Below, piece by piece: positions 56,060 through 64,000 of a stretch of 64,000 bases of DNA. The notes below the pieces were generated by a model. That model was not told the origin of the DNA. It was given only the letters and a program-made list of their open reading frames with translations, and did not search any database. The position numbers and the translations under genes are program-made. This stretch comes from Thalassia testudinum. Taxonomy: Eukaryota > Streptophyta > Magnoliopsida > Alismatales > Hydrocharitaceae. Location of the stretch: NCBI GenBank assembly GCA_037157565.1, contig JAZHRO010000014.1, positions 99,913,501-99,977,500 of the forward strand, read 5' to 3'. Each line of letters starts with the position of its first letter. Within the stretch, counting starts at the first letter, position 1.

Positions 56060-57165
56060 GCTGATGGATGAAGGAGAATCAGGTTTAGATGAATCAGAAG
56101 AGATATCAAAAGGATTGGGTTGTTGCACAAACAAGGAGGTCAAGGCTTAGCCTTGACATGAATGAGTGACTAAAGGAGGCCTCAAGGATGGTCTTAGAGA
56201 CCTCCTCCTGAACATGCACTGATGGAGTAGATGAGAGGTAGAATGTGATGGACCCAATCAAGACACCCAAAAATTTTGGAGGACTATAGAGGTTCGGGGC
56301 AGATGATTACCCTTGGTCAGAAAGCCGTCCACCTGAGAATTATCTGGGCAGCCAAAGAGGGAGAGTCCCGCAAAGACCCCTACACGATAGTGCACCCCCA
56401 CGAGTTACAGGGTTTCCCCCACCCAACCTCTCTTGTCACTGATGTTCCAGGTAGACCAGAATGGGGACTTGACCTCTTAAACCTACCAGTTTTAATTAAG
56501 ACCAAGGGTGCTTAGAATTTCACTTTGAACTTTAAGATGTGTTTGAGTGTAAAAAGTGACCTAATTTGAAGATTGGTTGACCCAACAAGGTGGGTCAACT
56601 TCACCTATATTATCCTTGAAAATTTAGGTCCCTCTTTTAGTGTTCAAATGATTTTAAGAGCCTGATTTTAAGGTTTTGCTTGAATAGATCAGTTCAATCA
56701 AGGTCTAGGCACACATTGTTTGGGAAAATAATTTCTTGATTAAGCAAGTGTGTTTCAAAAAACCCTAAACTAAAATCCTTAATTGGCTCTAATTTTGTCC
56801 TCTTTAATTTGTGAAAAGGTTGTACCTAGAGCTTAAACAAGAATGTGATAGCCCTAGATACCTTAAGCTTTAAGTGGGTACACAAATCAGGGTTTGTGGT
56901 TCAAATAAAATGTATCAACTCAAGCAACTTGATGAATTATCTATGGAAAGAATGCAAGTTGCCCTATTTGATTTTTTTCCTTTTATCCTTTTTAGAATGA
57001 GGGGCTTAAGAGAGAGTGGTTAGAACTTACATACCCCTGGTGTGTTTGTTATGCAGTTGATCTTCCTTAAATGTATCTTCTCTTGAAACAACCACAGCAA
57101 AAGAGATATAGGAAGTTAGAATCTGAATTAGGAATTGCAAACAAGAGTTCTAAATTGCCTGTTGC
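56060..57165 (-). other. F 5' leader
   Basis: Untranslated leader on the minus strand. 56315-56488 is the conserved block shared with A (8528-8698) and B (3985-4152). The rest is AT-rich without an ORF. Confidence 0.65.
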
Positions 57166-57183
57166 CCCCTGACAACGGCACCA
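57166..57183 (-). other. F primer binding site (tRNA-Asp type)
   Basis: The minus strand reads TGGTGCCGTTGTCAGGGG, 14 of 18 to the tRNA-Asp complement, three bases after the LTR. Confidence 0.8.
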
Positions 57184-57186
57184 AAA

Positions 57187-59834
57187 TGTTCGAATGCTAG
57201 ATCCGTGTTTTAAGAATGTCGTGTTGTAATATAGCCAAAATAGTGTTTAAACAAATAAATTTTATTACTCAAAAAATAGCATTTAAAGCTCAAGATCACA
57301 ATTTATAATGTAAATGAGCACAATATATAAGCAAAAGTTTAATGCAGAATGACATAAAAATCAATGATCAATGTGCAAAATGAAGAGGGTAAAATGGTGA
57401 TTTAAATCACCAATTACCCTTATACGGTAATAGCAAGTAGAAGCACAATATCAGAGTTAATTATATCTTTAGAAACTCAAATCAGACGTCTGAAAGTGGG
57501 ATCAGATGACTTAAATGTCTGATGCTACAGTGCACTACCTCCTTTCTCTCTTCTTAACTGCGGCTATTCTCTTTCTCTTCTTCTTTTCAGCCTCTTCTTC
57601 ATCTTCTGCTCTCACAGGGGAGGGGAACTTCTCAAATTGGCTAAGTGTCAGCCAATGTCTTCAGTAGCAAAACCCTCCCCCTACCCCGCTCAATCTCTCT
57701 TTCTCTCTCTAGGTGATGCTCTCTTAGAGCCTTCAACAGTACTGGGTATACAGGTAATCGGACCTAGAGTGTACCCGGGACCAGGGCTGTGGGCGAGGGT
57801 TGCAGCTGAGGAGTGTAGGGCTTAGGCAAATTATCGGGCACACCAGATCTGCGGGGGAGATGTCACGGACGAGGTGCGTGAGGGGGGCGTGCGAGGACCT
57901 CACCACTTGACCGTGCTGAGGCGAACTGCCCATATCACTTCTTCAATTTATTCGTTGGTGGGCGCTCTTTAGTCCACGATGTGGGACTAAATCCCACTGC
58001 CTTTCTCTGCGCGTGACTGCAGCGACTTCTTCGCGTGATTGTGGTCAAAGGCTCAATCAAAGAGCCTAATTGGCTCCTTGGTTGCGATCCTGGAAGTGTT
58101 TCGCAGCACCTGGGACCTTGCCTAGGGTTTGCAGGTGCTTGAAGTGAGCTTCGAGCTTCACTTGAGGCTTTAGTATTGGTGACGGAGACCTGGGACCTGT
58201 AAGCACGAAAATGGGCTAAAAGCCCTAGTTAAAATAGTTCACAAGCTTCGCCATGAGGTGGGGAATTGAACGGCGATGTTGGCATCATGTGCAAGTGGTT
58301 GTGGAGGTCTGCCGACCTCATGGATTATGTGTGAGAGTGCGTGAGTCGAGGGGGTGATAGAGAGGCCAATCCCCTCAATTACTTGAGGGGTTTAGGTAGA
58401 TGAGTCGAGTCGATGGTGAGGAGCATGGAAGTGATGTGGTTGGGTGAGTGTGGAAGCCGCTATGGCCCGCCAGAGGTCTACCAGCGAGGTAGAAGATGAA
58501 GGGCGACGGGGCGAGTCGGTGGTCGTAATGAGGTGGTAGATGTCTGAAAATGAAGAGGGGAAGTCGAGGAGTCATGTAGGAAAGGAGGCGGACAAAGGGG
58601 AGAGGAGTTGGCACTGGGTGAGGTGCGGCCAGCACCGGAGACGAAGATGCTCAGAGGGAAGCGATCGACGACAATGAAGGGGGGCAAGAGCGCCGGCGGG
58701 TGTTGCGCGACGTGGAAGAGGATAAGGATGAAGAATCTGCCACAGCTATTGTGGTTAGATGATGAGGGAAGACAAGGAGAATCGCCAGAGCTTGAAGAAC
58801 AAATCGACCGAAGGAGGGGAGAAGAATTAAAGGAAATCTCTGGCCGAATTCAAGCTTAAGATGTTCGTTGTGGTCTGGGGAGTCTTTTATAGGTCATCAG
58901 AGGTCGGTTAGAGCTTGGGAAGCAAGTTTCCCAAGCATGGAAAATTGAAGTCGGAAGTTTCTTGATACCCAAATCTCTCATGCGTTCGCATGAGAGGTTG
59001 GGTGGGTTTTAGGGTTTTGGATTGGGTCTAAAAGGACGGGAATTTTTTGGCGAACTTCCCTTTCAATTATGAAAGGGATTCGTCAAGAAATCAGAGAGTT
59101 CTTTCCTCTTTAAGGTCGTTGGAGCAAGTAGGAATAGGTTTAATCATGGCAGGGACCTATTTGTGATAATGACAACAAAGTTAGGGTCAGTTTGAAAGGT
59201 TTTTGAAAGTTAAGGGTAGAAATGAAATTATACATGACCAATTTGCAAACTAGGTCAAGACAAATTTATCTTGGGTCTAAATTTTTATACAAACCTAATT
59301 TTGACCTAAGAAATCCAATGATGAAGTTTTATTTTGGTTTTGACCATGTTTGATTGGGTAATTTATGCAAAAACCTAAATTAGGGTAAAAATCTATCTAT
59401 GGTTCTGTTTTGGGTCAAAACGGGTTTTGATGGTCAAATTGAAAGTTCTAAACCATGGAGAATATTTTTTTATGAATTTTAGAGGGTTTAGGTGAATTTT
59501 ATCCTGATTATAACCTCAATTAATTAAGCAAGTTTGTTTTTAGGATTTCAAAAATTATTTAATTCTCAGAACAAGTGCAAACCCTTTTCTATCTGTTCTA
59601 ATCCACTTGCTATCTTTTTAAGACCAATTGAGATTCATTCAACCCCTTAAAAAACCTGTGGTTGTACTACATTCATGATGAGATGGTAAAATTATAGTTT
59701 TAACCCTAGTTTCTTATTTTTCTTCCATAATGAATATGCAATGACTTGTGACTCCCTCGCGGTTATGTAGGAGCATTTATTGTATTAATTAGGTCAAAAT
59801 GAGGTAGTTATGGCTCATGATAGTGTTTCCATCA
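57187..59834 (-). repeat. F 5' LTR
   Basis: The minus strand starts TGATGGAAACACTATC at 59834 and ends TTCGAACA at 57187. It is 2648 bp and related to the A and B LTRs but clearly more diverged. AGACGTCT lies near 57485 and a pyrimidine tract at about 57540-57715. Confidence 0.85.
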
Positions 59835-60657
59835 TATGGATGGCAAGTTGTCGTGGATAACAACCCATTGGCCAGTTGTCTAGAGCCCAGCTACATGGCC
59901 ATACTCATTCTACTACCTTTAGGTAAATCTTAGATTAAGGAAGCCACCTACTCAAAGAAAGAAAAAATATATACTCAAAAAAAAATAATAAATATAAAAA
60001 TGAGAAAAAAAGAAACCATACTTCACCACACGAGTATGGCTATCAAGTTATTGTGGGTAACAGCCCATTGGCCAGTTGTCCAGAGCCCAGATCACAAAAA
60101 TGCACAAACAATTCCCAAAATATTTAGGAAAGAAGCAGGGAAGTAGAATAAATTAAGGAGATATACACTGGGTTCTCCCTTGTGTTGACCCCATAAAAAA
60201 TAAAAAGAGTAGGGAGAAAGCTGCCAATTGGAAAGATAAACCTTTAGGTAGAAACTCTTAAAAGTCACCTAGGGTCGTAGAAACCTGAAGTCTATTTTAA
60301 CGACTTCCTAGTGAGTCTATCACATTCACAATGATGCTTAGAACTTGAAGTTCTGTTTGAATCTTGGGTGGGTTGGGTAGCCATAAAAAGATGCCTCAAA
60401 ACTCTAAACTCAAAAAAATCCAAAAATATTAGAAAAGAAGAAACAAATAGAAAAATGTATCTTCCCTTTTCAAAATAAGGTGAGGACTTGGGTGGTCTGC
60501 ATTTTGGCAGGCACCCGGGCACTGTTGAGTCTTTGTAGTTTAGGAACTTAGTTGAAATTTCCTTTTGTTAATAAACAACTAATGCCTTAGCGATCGAGTC
60601 CTACTTCTGTTCTTATACATAGCATGTAGTTTAATTTTACTAGGGACTATCAAAAGA
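59835..60657 (+). other. H 3' noncoding region
   Basis: No ORF. Two copies of a ~55-bp segment with CAAGTT(G/A)T(C/T)GTGG and CCAGTTGTC(C/T)AGAGCCCAG at about 59838-59892 and 60035-60091, and A-rich tracts around 59955-60020. The same arrangement occurs in C. Confidence 0.65.
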
Positions 60658-60671
60658 TAGGCATGAGGGTA
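60658..60671 (+). other. H 3' polypurine tract
   Basis: TAGGCATGAGGGTA before the LTR TGGTGTAG; the context AAAAGATAGGCATG is the same as in C. Confidence 0.7.
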
Positions 60672-61067
60672 TGGTGTAGATACATCCATTTAGGTTAAAA
60701 TGCCTATTTATGCATGTTCCTAATATTAGATATGCATTCCATATTATAAATATTGCATAGCATAAATCATTCTACATTTATAGTAGTTTCTACAAATTAT
60801 AGGTTAATTCATGTTCTTTTGTGGTCAGGAGAGATGGAGATTTATTTCGGAGCCTCGGATTGACGATCCGACCATGCAGATCTGATCAGGTGATGAACAG
60901 AGTCCAACTCCTCTGAAACCATCTTGATCGAAGTCCTTTAGCACATTGTGCAGTCCGAGGAAGATTAATGGCCAGGGGGCAATGCGAATTCTTTACAGGC
61001 TTTAGATGAAAAATTCGACCGTACGAATGGATCCAGAGCATTGATCGCAATCCGCCAATGTGAAAAT

Positions 61068-62703
61068 TGAAAGAGCGATCTTCGTTTTCGATAAAAACTT
61101 TAGCATGAAATGACATGTCATTGTATGTAATCACGTGGTAGAAAATCGCTTTTCAAAACATTTTAATTCTCAGAATCTAACCATGAAAATAGTTAGGTCA
61201 TCTCCACAGGGAGGAATTAGCCTATTGAATGTCTTGTTCAGGAATATCATCAAATGTACATACTAATTATTGCAACTCACTTTCTCACATAAACTCTTAA
61301 TCTAAATAATTAATCAGGAATGTAGGTGTTTATATGCAAATTTACCACAATATAGTATTCTAAATAATGACCTTGGTAATAGCAAACAATGTTAATATTC
61401 AACCCCTACCTAATGACACCAATTTACTATAACTAATATCTCATTTGTATGTCATTCATAAGAAGAAATCAATCATGTGTAATTCAAATTTAAGCAACAG
61501 ATGTCCATGCAAATTTATAGCAATATATTAAATCAGAAAATAAATGAATAGTATTTTCACAATGGCATTTTCTGTAATTATTAATATGGAGAAAAATAGG
61601 GGATTTCACCTCTCTCCTTGGTGCATGAACGAGGAGGCTTCGTCGAAGGAGCTACTCTACGGGAAGGCATGTCTCGATGAGGGCTACGTGATGACGGTGA
61701 AGGCACGGCCAGAGGTGGCTGCCAGTGGTCGAACATGGGCCACGCAGGGAGGTGACCGGTGGAGGTGAGTGTCCCACGTGTGAGAAGGAGCCGCTGTTGG
61801 CACGTGCGTAGTCGGCGGTGGAGCGTGCGTGGTCCTCGGCAAGCACTTGGTCGTTACGATGGTGGGGTTGGTGGCGAAGGAGGCAGCCGAGGATGGTTGC
61901 ATGGCGTGGGGGAAGTCAATGGCTAATGGGTTCACGAGAAGGAGAAACAGAGGAAGAAGACAATGAAGAAGAAGATGAAAGGGAGGGGCAGTAGTGATGG
62001 GTAGCGTGGACAGGAGGGGAGTGCTACAGGTGGTGGTGGTAATGAAGGAGATGGTGTTGATGACGAGGGTGAGAAGGTCGTAGCGGAGGGCATGGTGCGA
62101 GTAGGGGAGCCATGCACGCAGTCACTACATGCATGAGCGGAGATGGCTGTTGTCCATGGTGCACGTCAGGAGCGTAATGCATGCCAGCATCCAGGTAGAG
62201 AGGGTGGAGGAGTCACGATGGATAGTGGCGCTTGTGCTGTCACCACGAGAGCTTGCAGTGGCGTGGAGGAGGAAGGCAGTGCGCTAAAAGATCATGGTGC
62301 AAGCTTCGACCATGGTGTTGGGTCTCTTTCACCATAGAAGAGATGGCCCCTCGAAGGGGAAAAGAAAGAGATAGAGATCCTCCTCCCTCCCTGGCATGGC
62401 GTTCTTTTGTTAAAAAAAAACTCCTGCAGTTGAGAGAAAAGGGGAGGAGGTTGTTTCAACCGATCATTCCAACTTTGATTTTTTTCTTTGTCAAATTTGA
62501 AGATACCTGCACATAAGAATATATATATATAAGTAATATGTCAACAAATGATCAATGGAGCATATGCATTGGGTTAAAAATAGAGGAATGTCAAAATTTA
62601 AGTTTAATTAATATTCTAGTATAATGCATGCTCGAAATGTAGTTCAATTCCCAACTTGAGTGTTCTTAAGTGTAATTAGTAGTCTAATAAATTGGACTCA
62701 TCA
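61068..62703. mobile_element. I: probable solo LTR, 1.64 kb
   Basis: Starts TGAAAGAGCG and ends GGACTCATCA, flanked by AAAAT at 61063-61067 and 62704-62708. TG...CA ends, a 5-bp TSD, no terminal inverted repeat and no coding domain fit a solo LTR. Minus orientation is suggested by CTCCCTGTGG on the minus strand near 61202-61211, resembling the U5 motif of the other elements. It has a GC-rich middle (61620-62400) whose ORFs match nothing I know. Confidence 0.65.
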
Positions 62704-62919
62704 AAAATCATCTTGATCCAAGAACCGTGGCATCCTCTACAAGCAAAAGAAGATGGACAGTCTGGATGGTGCCACGTGGCACCATCCAAATCGCTCAACA
62801 TCACCCAGATTTCTTCCAAGGTACTTCCAACGAGCAATCTCAGTCGGATGAAAATCCAAGGGCTGAGATCCACTCTTCACCGTGACCACAATGATGTATT
62901 ATGGACTCAAATGTGCATG

Positions 62920-62972
62920 TGGTGCATTGGTCAACATGTGCACTCCCAAAGAGAAGGCGTGGGTTCGAATCC
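62920..62972 (+). promoter_or_regulatory. tRNA-like Pol III A box/B box inside the H LTR
   Basis: TGGTGCATTGG (62920-62930) matches the A box in 9 of 11 positions and GGTTCGAATCC (62962-62972) fits the B box exactly, 31 bases apart. It lies at the homologous LTR position to the module at 22754-22806 in C. Confidence 0.6.
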
Positions 62973-63393
62973 CGTTGCGCCCCCTCTCAGTATAGAATGC
63001 ATTGAGTGACTAAATTGAGCCACCCGAATTTGGTCTAGTAGCGACAGAATGACCACATGGCCGCACGGTTGGTCAAGGATATGCCCGCGAGATCCAACGC
63101 ACGATCCAACGCACATTCTCATGGGCCATCCAACTCAATCCAGAGAGCACATCCTTGCGCGATCGTGAACGTCATTCGAGCATCTGACAGTAAGAAAGCG
63201 ACCACGAGCACAACTGTGAGAGCGCATGCATATGCATTGGCTAAGGACCTTCAGTGACATTTGAAGCGGAGTTTTAGCGATGTCTTTGATGTTGTTGTTT
63301 ACCCATGAATGACCAAGCCTCTTCTCTACCACTATAAAAGGACCCCTACCCCTCCCATTTTTCTTCATCTCTTCCTTTCTCTTCCTCACCACC

Positions 63394-63589
63394 TTAATAA
63401 ACACCAATTTATCATCATTCTTATGCATTAAAACAAACCTAGCTCTTAGGAATTTAACTTAGCAAGTGGGTTTTTGGGTCACATTTAGGCATCAATTAGG
63501 TTAGGCATGCATTGCATTTTTTATTGTGTTTTTAATGTATTTCTTAGAGTGTTAGGGACAAACAGATTGATAGATCTTTAAAACCCTAG
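63394..63589. other. Unassigned sequence
   Basis: AT-rich DNA after resemblance to the C-type LTR stops. No ORF or repeat is recognised. It may be the start of another insertion or host DNA. Confidence 0.4.
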
Positions 63590-63830
63590 CACACTTGAAG
63601 GCAACTGGTGAAGGGGAAGCTCAATAAGCAAGGACTTAGTAAATTCCAACTCATCATGGCTGGATACCAGCTCCCTTGGACTAAGGTTAGCTCCATTCAT
63701 CTAAGATCACACTTGAAGGCAACTGGTGAAGGGGAAGCTCAATAAGCAAGGACTCAGTAAATTCCAACTCATCATGGCTGGATACCAGCTCCCTTAGACT
63801 AAGGTTAGCTCCATTCATCTCATCTTAGAT
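63590..63830. repeat. 118-bp tandem duplication
   Basis: The unit starting CACACTTGAAGGCAACTGG at 63590 repeats from 63708, with only two or three differences over the shared part. The second copy ends in a hairpin (ATTCATCT/AGATGAAT, 63813-63834). Confidence 0.85.
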
Positions 63831-64000
63831 GAATGGTAGTTCAAGGTAGCTCATCTCAGCTCAACCCAGCTCGAGCCAACTCAGATTCAGCTAAACTTAG
63901 TTGAGTCTAGCTCATCTCAGCTCCCATCAATTCACTGTGAGCTCTAGCTAGCTCAACTGAGTTGACAGGAGTCCATCTCAGCTCAGCCCCAACTCATTCC
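63831..64000. repeat. AGCTCA-rich low-complexity tract
   Basis: Many spaced copies of (T/C)AGCTCA and CAACTCA, both as AGCTCATCTCAGCTC and as variants with AACCCAGCTCGAGCC. Runs off the window edge. Confidence 0.6.

Larger units (their letters stand above)
21727..59834 (-). mobile_element. Element F: autonomous-type Athila-like retrotransposon, minus strand, with nested B, C and G
   Basis: Minus-strand order: 5' LTR (57187-59834), PBS (57166-57183), leader, gag (56059 to 55435, then 50483 to about 49300), protease, RT-RNase H, integrase (to 45643), 3' noncoding (45642-44489, then 22230-21748), PPT (21733-21747) and the first six bases of the 3' LTR (21727-21732). Everything else between these coordinates is insertion C, insertion G or element B. 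With C and G removed, the gag and 3' noncoding sequences rejoin cleanly. It is inserted in element H, with TATGG (59835-59839) as the expected right TSD. Confidence 0.85.
59835..63393 (+). mobile_element. Element H: 3' end of a C-family element, host of F
   Basis: 59835-60657 matches the C 3' noncoding region (repeated GGCAAGTTGTC segments, GTGTTGACCCCATAAAAA). PPT at 60658-60671, then a 3' LTR from 60672 that follows the C LTR through its TATA region, interrupted by solo LTR I. Resemblance to C ends near 63393, so the U5 end is missing or replaced. The 5' part of H lies beyond F, outside the window. Confidence 0.75.
60672..63393 (+). repeat. H 3' LTR, partial, split by I
   Basis: Parts 60672-61067 and 62709-63393 align with the C LTR (GCCTCGGATTGACGATCCGACCAT, GCCACGTGGCACCATC, CACTATAAAAGGACCCCTAC). 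TATAAAA at 63333-63339. No U5 end is found before the right-hand unassigned sequence. Confidence 0.7.

Noticed and set aside
61544..62516. Host gene exons in the GC-rich core of I
   Set aside because: Short overlapping ORFs on both strands, no splice-site pattern or known domain, and the whole segment is bounded by TG...CA ends and a TSD.
62920..62980. A genuine tRNA gene in the H LTR
   Set aside because: A and B boxes are present, but I could not form a full cloverleaf with acceptor and anticodon stems. It is better called a tRNA-like or SINE-derived module.
1..64000. CRISPR arrays, rRNA genes, bacterial operons
   Set aside because: No regularly spaced short repeats, no rRNA sequence, and all coding content is plant LTR-retrotransposon type.

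Overview
This window looks like repeat-dense, probably heterochromatic, nuclear DNA from a flowering plant with a large genome. I found no host protein-coding gene. Nearly every base can be assigned to a stack of nested LTR retrotransposons. Most belong to the Athila-like branch of Ty3/gypsy: tRNA-Asp-type primer binding sites, Gag with NPGW..HPNF and VTTRSGK-type motifs, protease DLGA, RT FMDD and an HHCC/DDE integrase. One element is a Sirevirus-like Ty1/copia. The species cannot be named from this sequence. Below, elements are lettered A to I for reference.

Layout by nesting, deduced from TG...CA-type termini, PBS/PPT positions and 5-bp target site duplications (TSDs). H (+ strand, 59835-63393) is the oldest visible layer. 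Only its 3' noncoding region and part of its 3' LTR are in the window, and a solo LTR, I (61068-62703), sits in that LTR. F (- strand, 21727-59834) is an autonomous but decayed gag-pol element inserted into H. F was later hit three times. C (+, 22231-44488) landed in its 3' noncoding region. G (+, 50489-55429) landed in its gag. B (-, 1-21726, running off the left edge) landed six bases into its 3' LTR. C in turn carries solo LTR D (29313-40133) in pol, and D carries E (-, 30867-39521), giving five levels H>F>C>D>E. B carries A (+, 4999-18898), which split the B primer binding site.

A, C and F encode gag, protease, RT/RNase H and integrase, all broken by stops and frameshifts. B, E and G are non-autonomous. 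B has an unrecognised ORF (about 580 codons when its broken pieces are counted together) where gag-pol should be. E has one long open Gag-derived ORF, and G has a truncated copia Gag ORF. E and G have almost identical LTR pairs and perfect TSDs, so they are the youngest; E also has a perfect PBS. Because they lack pol, they were presumably mobilised in trans.

The most interesting signals are noncoding and shared between elements: (1) a second, internal polypurine motif 1.2-1.35 kb upstream of the true 3' PPT in all five gypsy elements whose 3' region is visible; (2) a tRNA-like Pol III A-box/B-box module inside the LTRs of C and H; (3) a conserved 3' noncoding module with a triple repeat and an ORF in antisense to the element in A, B and F; (4) a conserved leader block that survives in B although B lost gag-pol; and (5) AGACGTCT palindromes in several unrelated LTRs. 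The right edge (63394-64000) holds a 118-bp tandem duplication and an AGCTCA-rich tract that I cannot assign.
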